From NCBI RefSeq assembly GCF_000244755.1, contig NZ_AHOO02000005.1:310001-374000 (forward strand): a DNA stretch of 64,000 bases, given 5' to 3'. The translations under genes and the position numbers were made by a program. Below, in pieces: positions 8,247 to 15,621 of this stretch. Source of the stretch: Leptospira licerasiae serovar Varillal str. VAR 010. GTDB taxonomy: Bacteria; Spirochaetota; Leptospiria; Leptospirales; Leptospiraceae. Position 1 is the first letter of the stretch, and every line of letters starts with the position of its first letter. The notes beneath the pieces are model-generated. The model was not told the DNA's origin and ran no database searches. It saw nothing but the letters and a program-made list of their open reading frames with translations.

Positions 8247-9497
8247 GTGAAGACCTATTTTTCAGATCTACGACTTATCTCTTCGGCTATTACTGTAGCT
8301 GTACGATTACTTTCCGTATTCGTAGTCCTAGGTTTATATGAACTTAGTATTTACGTTCTTCCTAAAGAAATTGAATTCGTAAGCGAGATAGCGGTACTTC
8401 TGTGTTTGGTCTTTGGGGTTTTTGCGATATTACCTATCCAAGAAAAAATTTCGGGCTTCTTAAAGTCCACATTCGTTTCCGAATATTTAAGCGATGATCC
8501 AGGCTCCTCTAGACTGGCTCACAGAAGATTCGATTCCGAAGGATTGATCAAAAACGTATTTCCAGAATTGGTGAGATTGACCAATAGCAATTTCGGAAAG
8601 TTAGCGATCTTAAAGAATGATCTTGTCCATTATGAATTGTATACATACGCACACAAAAAACAAAGAAAGGTTAATACGTTAGAAGGGATCAACCCTAGGG
8701 CGGCGCTTCTCACTTATATTTTGAACAAAAGATCCGGAGCAATGATAGGAGAACCCGACCAAAATAAAATTATCAACGAGGACTTTGTAAGTTTAAGAGC
8801 GAATTTCATTCTTCCTTTCGTATTCCGAGAAAAACTTTTCGGCTTTTTAGCAGTTTCTAATATTCCAAAAGACAATGTAAGGCACGAACTAGGTTTTTTG
8901 GCCGGAAAATGCGCTTTGGCCGTCCACAACCAGATACTCTCCTCTCAGATCGCAGAAAACAAAAAATATAGAAAAGAATTGGAGAATGCCGGCAAGATCC
9001 GCAAGTTTTTAGAATCTCCAGAACCTCCCATGGTGGGAGATGTCAAAATTGATCTGTTGTCCAGAGAGCCAGGGGAACTTTTGGAATTCTTTCAAAGTCC
9101 TTCCGGAGATTTTTATTTCGTATTCTTACGTTTAAGCGTAACAAACGCAGTTTCTGTTTTAGCACTTTGTTATATACTGGGAACCTTATATTCTTCCAGA
9201 ATAAACGGAGAATTAAAGAATATTCTCCAGATCAAATCCTTGGTAGAAGATAACTTAAAAGAGATCTCATGGACGGAGAGATACGATCTTGCAGTAGGAA
9301 TGGTGGAAAAAGAAACGGGTAAGATCTCTCTCAGATTCGTGGGAAAAAATTTCAAATTATTCGATGCTTCTAAACCGGACCGCAACTTAGCCTCCATCGG
9401 TTGGGAGAATATTGAAACTCCAGGCAAAGACGCACTCTTCTTAACTTGGAACGATCGTAATATAATTTCATTTCACCATTTGGGGATACAGCCGTGA
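8247..9497 (+). CDS. Membrane protein with GAF-like and degenerate PP2C (SpoIIE-type) domain
   Basis: A 416-residue protein starting at GTG, with two membrane helices (about 12-37 and 43-66), a GAF-like segment (about 95-230) and a C-terminal region that I align by eye to the PP2C domain of the next gene. In that alignment the metal-binding Asp of GDYLD is Glu277 in PGELLEF, GDVSGHG becomes LRLSVTN (Asp to Arg295), and the TDG Asp becomes Asn402. The final DD motif is missing because the protein ends earlier. It should therefore lack phosphatase activity. Its end overlaps the next start (GTGA), which suggests a complex with the active partner. The alignment needs a profile check. Confidence 0.65.
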   Translation: MKTYFSDLRLISSAITVAVRLLSVFVVLGLYELSIYVLPKEIEFVSEIAVLLCLVFGVFAILPIQEKISGFLKSTFVSEYLSDDPGSSRLAHRRFDSEGLIKNVFPELVRLTNSNFGKLAILKNDLVHYELYTYAHKKQRKVNTLEGINPRAALLTYILNKRSGAMIGEPDQNKIINEDFVSLRANFILPFVFREKLFGFLAVSNIPKDNVRHELGFLAGKCALAVHNQILSSQIAENKKYRKELENAGKIRKFLESPEPPMVGDVKIDLLSREPGELLEFFQSPSGDFYFVFLRLSVTNAVSVLALCYILGTLYSSRINGELKNILQIKSLVEDNLKEISWTERYDLAVGMVEKETGKISLRFVGKNFKLFDASKPDRNLASIGWENIETPGKDALFLTWNDRNIISFHHLGIQP

Positions 9498-11854
9498 GAA
9501 ATATTCTAATCGTATTTCTTTCAGTGATCCTTTTCAGCTTAATCCTCTTTTCCGGATTATTGAACTCTTACTCTAAAGAAGCAAGGCTTCCTTTTTATTT
9601 TTATCCTAACGGAAAGATCGCAGTATCGAATGGATCCTATACTGATTTAGTCGGAATGAAGATCGACTTAATCGAATATGAGATCGTTCGAAAGTTAGGA
9701 GCAGATTATGGATTATCCGGTCACTCCTTTCATTTTTTTGCAAAAGAAGGAAGTATCGTTAAAAGCCTAACCTTGGACATGAGGTCTTCTTTCGAAGTAC
9801 TAAAGGACTTTCTACCGGACATATTTCTGTCTTTATTATATTTCTTAGTAGCGATCTGGTTTTTCTTTTATACAAGGGACTTATACATTTTCTTATTATT
9901 CGGATCTTTATCCTCACTGTTCTTATTTAATTTCTTCTTGTTAGCGTTCCATGATTTCCTTTTCCCATTTTTCTTTTTCTTATACTTTACCGGATTCTTG
10001 ATCTTAGATGTTTCTTTCAGATTAAGAGGAAAGGAGATCCCATCTAGATGGTTTGCGCCTCAGGTAATTTTTTCCTTAGTCGCAGGATTTGTGGGTCTTT
10101 CTCAGAAAGGAAATCCGGATCTTTTCCAGTTCTTATCCGTAAACGGAGGGTATTTTAATGTTTTCTCCGCGGGAATTTGTATTTTGCAGTTGGTATTCCA
10201 TACATTTAGGAACAAAGGAAATTTTCAGGAAGTTTCTAAGAAGTTAAGTATCGTTCTAGCATTCTTCTTAATTACCATCGTTCCATTCGTAATGGCGGAG
10301 TTTGGATCCACTAAAAGTTTTTTCATGATCCGCCCGTATTTGATGGCCGCTTTGATCTTATTTCCGGTCCTGATCATATTCGGAACCTACACTTATTCCT
10401 TAGTTCCAGTCCAGATCGCTTTCAGCTCTTCCTTAACATCTATCTATTCTATCTTGATCTTAACCTTCGGATATTTATTTGGGTTAGAGTTTTTTGTAAG
10501 ATGGAACCCAGGATTTTTAGGAAAGCACCAAAGAGAATGGAATTTATTCTACGTAGTGGTCGCAGCCTACTTCTTAGGTTCTCTGAACAATAAATTGTAT
10601 AAGTGGATAGATTATTGGAGTTTTCGGAACAATCCAAAACTTCACACAGCATTAGAAGAATTATCCGTAATGATAGGCGCTCCTATCTCCATGAGGGCCA
10701 CAATCAATAACCTGATCCGAAGACTTGTAGACGCTTTAGAAGTAAAAAAACTCCAGATATTGATCCCTGCGGATAAATTTTCCGGAACAGATCTAAGAAA
10801 TATCAACTTTATTCGAATTCCTTACGGATCGGAGATTTGGACCTATTTCGAAGATCATACTGAGGTTACGATCACTTCTCATCTTGCTTATGGGTTAGGG
10901 ATCAGAGAGTCCGTATTCAAATTTTTAAATCAGATGGAAGTCCAACTAGCGTATCCTTTATTCAATTTTGAAAAAGGGAAAGAGGTTATTGCTGTATTTT
11001 TGGTCGGAGAAAAGATCAATCGTAAGAATTTCACACTGGGTGAACTTAGATTTTTAAAAGAATGTACTAGATTAGCGTCCTTGTTAATTCGAAACTACTC
11101 TCTATTAGTAGATGAAGTTGAGAAAAAAAGGATCGTTAGAGACCTGAACATGGCAGCGGTCTTGGATAAAACTCTTCATTTACCTGAGTTAGAAACCATA
11201 AAATCGGTTCAATTAGGCTATTTTACCCTTCCAGCAGTAGGAATATCAGGAGATTACCTAGATATTCTTAAACTTTCTCCTAAAAAGCAGTTATTGTTCT
11301 TGGGAGATGTTTCAGGACATGGACTCGGGTCAGGCTATCTAGTTTCTGCTGTAAGAGGAATTATTCGCCGTCAATTGGGCAATTCTTCTTCTCTTCCTGA
11401 TATTTTTAGAGCGATTAACTTGTTTTTGATCGAGAGATATAGAGGAAGCGAGTTCATGACTTCCATTGCAGGGATATATAACGCTAGCGATGGCGCATTC
11501 TCATTCGTAAATGCAGGTCATACACCGCCGATTTGTATTCGAAAAGGTGGAAGAATAGAACTAAGAAACGAAACTCAAAGAGTCTTAGGCGTTCTACCAA
11601 CGGATTATAGAATCTTAACTATTCATTTGAATCCGGGTGATAAATTAGTTTTGTTTACCGACGGAGTGACTGAAACGTTCGATGAGAACGAAGAAATCTT
11701 CGGAGAAGAGAATCTTTTAAGAATATTATCCTTAAATCATGATAAAGATGCCCAATCGCTAGCTGATCTTATTAAAAAAACGCTAGAAGAGTTTAGAAAT
11801 TACAAAGAACCTAGCGATGATATCTCTTTTGTTTGTCTAGAAGTCTCCGAATAA
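9494..11854 (+). CDS. Membrane PP2C (SpoIIE/RsbU-type) serine phosphatase
   Basis: A 786-residue signalling phosphatase. Order of parts: N-terminal membrane helix (6-25), a periplasmic stretch of about 80 residues, roughly seven to eight membrane helices (about 110-375), a GAF-like cytosolic domain (about 390-560), then the PP2C/SpoIIE domain (575-786). The metal-binding residues are all present: Asp587 in SGDYLD, Asp605 in GDVSGHG, Asp723 in FTDGVTE, and the DD pair at 775-776 in SDDISF. Proteins of this type usually dephosphorylate anti-sigma-factor antagonists. No STAS or RsbW-like gene is adjacent, so the substrate is unknown. It is translationally coupled to the degenerate homologue upstream. 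Confidence 0.85.
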   Translation: MRNILIVFLSVILFSLILFSGLLNSYSKEARLPFYFYPNGKIAVSNGSYTDLVGMKIDLIEYEIVRKLGADYGLSGHSFHFFAKEGSIVKSLTLDMRSSFEVLKDFLPDIFLSLLYFLVAIWFFFYTRDLYIFLLFGSLSSLFLFNFFLLAFHDFLFPFFFFLYFTGFLILDVSFRLRGKEIPSRWFAPQVIFSLVAGFVGLSQKGNPDLFQFLSVNGGYFNVFSAGICILQLVFHTFRNKGNFQEVSKKLSIVLAFFLITIVPFVMAEFGSTKSFFMIRPYLMAALILFPVLIIFGTYTYSLVPVQIAFSSSLTSIYSILILTFGYLFGLEFFVRWNPGFLGKHQREWNLFYVVVAAYFLGSLNNKLYKWIDYWSFRNNPKLHTALEELSVMIGAPISMRATINNLIRRLVDALEVKKLQILIPADKFSGTDLRNINFIRIPYGSEIWTYFEDHTEVTITSHLAYGLGIRESVFKFLNQMEVQLAYPLFNFEKGKEVIAVFLVGEKINRKNFTLGELRFLKECTRLASLLIRNYSLLVDEVEKKRIVRDLNMAAVLDKTLHLPELETIKSVQLGYFTLPAVGISGDYLDILKLSPKKQLLFLGDVSGHGLGSGYLVSAVRGIIRRQLGNSSSLPDIFRAINLFLIERYRGSEFMTSIAGIYNASDGAFSFVNAGHTPPICIRKGGRIELRNETQRVLGVLPTDYRILTIHLNPGDKLVLFTDGVTETFDENEEIFGEENLLRILSLNHDKDAQSLADLIKKTLEEFRNYKEPSDDISFVCLEVSE

Positions 11855-12018
11855 GTATCACTTAGTGTGAAATCAACTTCTTAAAATTTTTTTCCTAAAA
11901 TTAATTAAAATACTTTACAATGAAAAGTAAATTGCTTAATTATGTCACTATCCAAGAGCTTTCTTGATCTATCATATTATATGAAGAGCAATAAAGTTCT
12001 AATACATGGAGGACGTCA

Positions 12019-12111
12019 ATGGTTGCAAAAAAGAAAGCAGTCAAGAAAGCAGCTAAGAAAAAAGTAGCTAAGAAAAAAGCTGCTAAGAAGAAAGTTGCGA
12101 AAAAGAAATAA
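12019..12111 (+). CDS. 30-residue Lys/Ala-rich histone H1-like peptide
   Basis: A very short gene of 30 codons, made only of Met, Val, Ala and Lys, with repeating VAKKKA / AAKKK units. A strong Shine-Dalgarno GGAGG lies 6 bp before the ATG, and a strong intrinsic terminator starts 50 bp after the stop, so it looks like a complete monocistronic unit. Composition resembles the C-terminal tail of histone H1 and the basic tails of bacterial Hc1-like and HU-like proteins, so binding to DNA or RNA is plausible. I know of no named family for it. Both the signals and the clean open frame argue that it is real, but expression is unproven. Confidence 0.65.
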   Translation: MVAKKKAVKKAAKKKVAKKKAAKKKVAKKK

Positions 12112-12161
12112 CTAACTTCAACAACATCTCTTCTGTACTTGATACGGAAGAAATGAAGCTT

Positions 12162-12195
12162 AAAACCCGCTTCTTTGAGGCGGGTTTTTTCTTTT
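12162..12195 (+). terminator. Strong Rho-independent terminator
   Basis: A perfect 9-bp stem AAAACCCGC / GCGGGTTTT with a 9-base loop, followed by TTCTTTT. It closes the small basic-peptide transcript. Confidence 0.85.
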
Positions 12196-12237
12196 ATAGC
12201 CCTTCTTAATTAGTATTTTCCGATTTTCTAACTGATT

Positions 12238-12257
12238 GTGTTGTAAAAAAACAACAC
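12238..12257. repeat. Perfect inverted repeat GTGTTGT-N6-ACAACAC
   Basis: Two 7-bp arms separated by AAAAAA. Eight bases further on is the palindrome GTGATCAC (12265-12272), ending one base before the stop codon of the minus-strand gene at 12274. No T-run follows on either strand, so it could be a weak terminator of that gene or a protein-binding site. Confidence 0.5.
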
Positions 12258-12273
12258 TTTAAGGTGTGATCAC

Positions 12274-12924
12274 TTAAAGATTTAGATATTTCATCACATC
12301 TTTCATCTCATCTCTGAGATCCGGCAGTGTATTTCCGTAATTTTTAACTAGTTTTGCTTCTCCTTCTTCTGAAATTTCGAATAATCTATACTCTTTTTCA
12401 GTTTTAGGAGAGTTCTCTAACTTAAAAAACTTAACAGCATGCTTGCTATAGCGGTTATAAGCGGTGAATTTATGATAATAGAAGCCTTCTTTCTTTGAAT
12501 TTACCGGATAAGGAAGGTAATATTCAGCTCCTAATACTAAAATATTCGGCGTAACCACTGCCATTCTAGTCCAAGTAGCAAGATTTAAGGGATAATTCTC
12601 CGCTAGATAAGCTTTTTTATGGTTCTTTTCCCAAACGTTTAAGATTTTTTTGCGGCTTTCATCCGCCTGTTTATATCTTTCCAAGCCGTTCAAACAGATT
12701 TCCATCAGGGAAAGAAGCTGTAACGACTCAGAATTAGATGACTGAAGTTCTTTTTGGACTAGTTTTTTAGCGGAGATGAAGTCCTGAGAGTATATATTCT
12801 CCCAGATTTTTTCGATATTCGCCGCAGAATTCTTTTCTTGAGTGTTTAAACTTGGATTTAAAAAGCTAAACGCTAAGAATAAGCCGAGAAAATTTAGAAA
12901 TCGCCTAGAGATAAAGTCCTTCAT
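12274..12924 (-). CDS. Exported hypothetical protein
   Basis: A 216-residue protein with a signal peptide or N-terminal anchor (RFLNFLGLFLAFSFLNPS, residues 8-25). The first half of the mature part is helical and looks like one or two degenerate TPR hairpins (about 36-100). The second half has aromatic stretches such as EYYLPYP and FYYHKFTAYNRY. I do not recognise a family. It lies 16 bp after the SUFU-domain gene on the same strand and is probably in the same transcript. Confidence 0.6.
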   Translation of the reverse strand: MKDFISRRFLNFLGLFLAFSFLNPSLNTQEKNSAANIEKIWENIYSQDFISAKKLVQKELQSSNSESLQLLSLMEICLNGLERYKQADESRKKILNVWEKNHKKAYLAENYPLNLATWTRMAVVTPNILVLGAEYYLPYPVNSKKEGFYYHKFTAYNRYSKHAVKFFKLENSPKTEKEYRLFEISEEGEAKLVKNYGNTLPDLRDEMKDVMKYLNL

Positions 12925-12940
12925 TCCAAAATTAATCCCA

Positions 12941-14059
12941 CTAGATAGTGGATTGTCTCTCTGGATTATGAATCCACTTGGATTGAGTGGAATCCAATAA
13001 AGAAAAGAACTCTTCTGCGCCTTTTTCTTCTATAAAGACCCTTTCTTCTTCCGAAGCTGGGATCAAAGCTAGAAATTTGACCGGATTTCCTCTTTCAGAC
13101 TTTAGATCGGTCAATTCAGGGAGCCCTTCTTCTTTTCCTATCTCTCTGATAACAAGAGAGCTAAAATTTAAGTACAAGGCTTCCGGATCCCTTCTACTCA
13201 TCGCGATAGAATGTCCATGTCCGAACCACTTACCAATAACCCAAGGATATCGAATGATCTCTCCGATTTGGTGTGGGACCCAACTTTCGGACCTATCCTC
13301 GTCCGAAACTTTTACTGCAAAGACTAACTCTATTCTTGCATAGTTTTCGTAATCTTTTCTGTATAATTCTACAGAGGGAAGGTTTTGTGCGCTCATTCCT
13401 ACGGTGGAATATACGTAAACTCCCGGCAAATTTTTGGGTGCAAATCTTACGATGCCTAGTTGTGGATATTTTCCACCATCCGCAGACCAATACTTATCAT
13501 GTTTACCGAATACATACTCTAGATAAGCAAGCCTAGATTCTTGTATATTTTTCCAAATCCCTTTGGTAGATCTATATTCCCAAAAATTTCTGTCCTGGTT
13601 GATACGATCAGGAATTACTCCATATTCTGTGTTACCTAACGGATAAGCAGTGATCGTATCCATTTTTGCAAATTTAGAATATCCGTGAAATCCTTTGATA
13701 CCTGACCAAGGAGGAAGATAAGCAATCAACTCCTCTTTATAAAATAAAGAGACTCCATTTCCTTCTTCAGACCATATAAAATGGATCTCTTTCGGGTCAA
13801 ACTCGGGTTGGCCTTTAGGATCGGTAACTTCTTCTTCTATTAAGAATGGTGCAAGACCGGATCTGAGATCTAGATCGCTTCTTGTTTTAGGTGCATCGAT
13901 TCGATTGCATACCCAAACGGATTTGATTGCGAAGTCAGGGCTCTCTTCCGCTTGCAGATAAAGATAGACGGTCCTTCCATCATCTTCTAAGTACGCGGTA
14001 AAAGATCCGTAGGGATTTGCTTCTTGGTATAAAATATTAGGTTCGGCAGTCTGGTTCAT
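12941..14059 (-). CDS. Suppressor-of-Fused (SUFU) domain protein
   Basis: A 372-residue soluble protein. The C-terminal half looks like the SUFU domain: VYVYSTVGMSAQ followed by ARIELVFAV, then KWFGHGHSI, then FLALIPASEEERVFIEEKGAEE, which matches the family's terminal signature. The N-terminal part (about 1-170) is beta-rich with many Trp and Tyr residues. Bacterial SUFU-family proteins are thought in many cases to be immunity proteins against polymorphic toxins; I see no toxin here. Its start overlaps the stop of a small upstream gene (ATGA), so they are coupled. Function is not known. Confidence 0.65.
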   Translation of the reverse strand: MNQTAEPNILYQEANPYGSFTAYLEDDGRTVYLYLQAEESPDFAIKSVWVCNRIDAPKTRSDLDLRSGLAPFLIEEEVTDPKGQPEFDPKEIHFIWSEEGNGVSLFYKEELIAYLPPWSGIKGFHGYSKFAKMDTITAYPLGNTEYGVIPDRINQDRNFWEYRSTKGIWKNIQESRLAYLEYVFGKHDKYWSADGGKYPQLGIVRFAPKNLPGVYVYSTVGMSAQNLPSVELYRKDYENYARIELVFAVKVSDEDRSESWVPHQIGEIIRYPWVIGKWFGHGHSIAMSRRDPEALYLNFSSLVIREIGKEEGLPELTDLKSERGNPVKFLALIPASEEERVFIEEKGAEEFFSLLDSTQSKWIHNPERQSTI

Positions 14060-14310
14060 TTAATCGGAATGTCCACGATCCTGGAATTAAATTCGTCCAG
14101 ACGAAGCTGGATCTTTTTCTCCATATCTTTTTCAAAAAGAATATCAGGAAAATAGGCGCTGGCATTTAGAAGTCCTGTCAACTCCACTTGATTCCATCTT
14201 TGGTAGGTCCTTAAACTGTCCCAAACTAGAATGGGAATACGCTCCCCTTCTTTTTTACATTTTACAAAGGTATCTATCGCTTTGATAGGTGTGAGTAATT
14301 TGTTCTTCAT
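14056..14310 (-). CDS. Small hypothetical protein coupled to the SUFU-domain gene
   Basis: An 84-residue soluble protein beginning MKNKLLTPIKAIDTF. It contains ERIPILVWDSLRTYQRWNQVE and a charged C-terminal helix (EKKIQLRLDEF). No family is recognised. The ATGA overlap with the next gene suggests joint translation. It is too small to be a typical toxin domain; a partner or adaptor of the SUFU protein is one possibility. Confidence 0.55.
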   Translation of the reverse strand: MKNKLLTPIKAIDTFVKCKKEGERIPILVWDSLRTYQRWNQVELTGLLNASAYFPDILFEKDMEKKIQLRLDEFNSRIVDIPIK

Positions 14311-14664
14311 AGAAGTTGAAATCCGCCCAAGGCCATTATCCCTGGTATCCAGAAGGATTCAAGTCGGTTCCAACATTAACGAGGCGAGAAAAACGAAGGC
14401 CGGGGGCATCCTTTCGCCCGGCGCTTGGACCGAAGGTTAACGGTGAAGGAAGTTACGTAAAGGTTCTACAAAAACCTTTTCTCGGGTCTTTCTTTCCTTA
14501 TATTGTTCGAAAAGAATCAAGAAAAGGGCTGTTGCTAAAAACATCGTTTCCATATTAATTTCGACGGACATAAATAAGGAATCCCACCTCGTCTGAGCCG
14601 GGTTTTTGGAAAAAAATTTCAGTCCAAATCGAAAATCTATCCCTAGAGAAAGGGTAGAATATGT
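14311..14664. other. 354-bp intergenic region with GC-rich inverted repeats
   Basis: No convincing gene on either strand. The most striking part is at 14366-14435: a perfect GCCGGG / CCCGGC hairpin (14399-14404 with 14417-14422) sits inside a longer imperfect pair TCGGTTCC / GGACCGA. This patch is much more GC-rich than its surroundings. It could be a structured RNA leader or a small RNA. I compared it by eye with tRNA, SRP RNA, RNase P RNA and common riboswitch signatures and found no match. Confidence 0.4.
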
Positions 14665-14910
14665 TCAAGATAACGCTTCTTTCGCAGCGTCCTTTAATTG
14701 TTTTATCAGTCTTGCTCTCATCTTGTCCGGAATTTTAGTAGAGATCTCTAAGGTCTGAACGAATATCTCGGCGGCCAAATCCACCATTTCGCTCATTTTA
14801 ACGTCGTTATCCCTGGGAATACGTACGTTTTTTGTCCCGGTAGAAGTGGATTTTGCCCGTTTAACTACCTTCTTTTTAGGTGAGGGTTTCTTTTTCTTTT
14901 TTTGGACCAT
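14665..14910 (-). CDS. Small Lys-rich hypothetical protein
   Basis: An 81-residue protein with a strongly basic N-terminal tail (KKKKKPSPKKKVVKRAK, residues 4-20) followed by a helical domain of about 50 residues, with MVDLAAEIFVQTLEI and KMRARLIKQLKDAAKE. It looks like a nucleic-acid-binding tail on a small dimerising helical module. No family is recognised. The 106-residue gene lies 60 bp upstream on the same strand. Confidence 0.55.
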   Translation of the reverse strand: MVQKKKKKPSPKKKVVKRAKSTSTGTKNVRIPRDNDVKMSEMVDLAAEIFVQTLEISTKIPDKMRARLIKQLKDAAKEALS

Positions 14911-14970
14911 TGTTACTGAGTGCTTAGGGTCCGTACCTTATCTTCTCCCAATTCGTATTCTACTCGGATT

Positions 14971-15291
14971 TTATTCCTTTTCCAAAAAAATTCCGAGTAC
15001 CCTATAACTATCTACGTGATCCATAGAGAGACTTTTATTTCCCGGCCTGTCGGAAATAGGTCTTTCGGTGGAGATTAAAACTTCTTCTCCTCTTTGCCAT
15101 TTACCTTCCGTTTCGGAGACATAGAAAAATTTGGAATATTTACGTAAGTCTAAACATTCTTCTACCGTTTCCCAATGCGCAGAAAGGGAACGGGCCGCTT
15201 CAGTATGTTTGGAATCAGGTACTAAGATCCTTTCTTTTCCAAGAAAGGTCCTAACTTCTCCAGTTCGAATGTTCTCCGCAGTGATAAACAA
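14971..15291 (-). CDS. Hypothetical protein
   Basis: A 106-residue soluble protein beginning MFITAENIRTGEVRTFLGKE, probably beta-rich in its first part. No signal peptide, membrane helix or catalytic motif is visible, and the family is not recognised. It lies upstream of the Lys-rich small gene on the same strand, and the AT-rich intergenic region before it would hold its promoter. Confidence 0.5.
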   Translation of the reverse strand: MFITAENIRTGEVRTFLGKERILVPDSKHTEAARSLSAHWETVEECLDLRKYSKFFYVSETEGKWQRGEEVLISTERPISDRPGNKSLSMDHVDSYRVLGIFLEKE

Positions 15292-15621
15292 GAATATCGT
15301 CCCCTATACAAAGATCAAATCACGGAAACGGTTCTCGCATTTTCTTTTCAGATTCCGGTTTTATCCGGGGCTAGTCATATTCATGTATTAGACTGAAATT
15401 TTGACTGCTTTGTTTTCAGATCGTTTATATCCGAAACCGCTTTTACTTTCCGAGAAAAAATCTGACGGAAGAGAATCAGAGCGTATTTCATGTTCGGAAA
15501 TTTTTTTCCAAAAACAAAGCAAAAGTATTTATTCTTAAAACAATTCTAATCAATTTTTTTTCATATTTCTGCGGAGAATATTAGAAAAAATCTATTTAGT
15601 TTTGCAAGACGAACGATCGGT
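15292..15621. other. 330-bp AT-rich intergenic region
   Basis: No open frame or RNA signature is supported. It lies between the end of the lipid operon and the start of the 106-residue gene, both on the minus strand, so it should hold the operon's 3' end and the small gene's promoter. Long A and T runs are common; I see no strong hairpin. Confidence 0.5.

Noticed and set aside
14316..14558. Short plus-strand open frames in the structured intergenic region
   Set aside because: No ribosome-binding site, no protein-like composition, and they cross the GC-rich hairpins.
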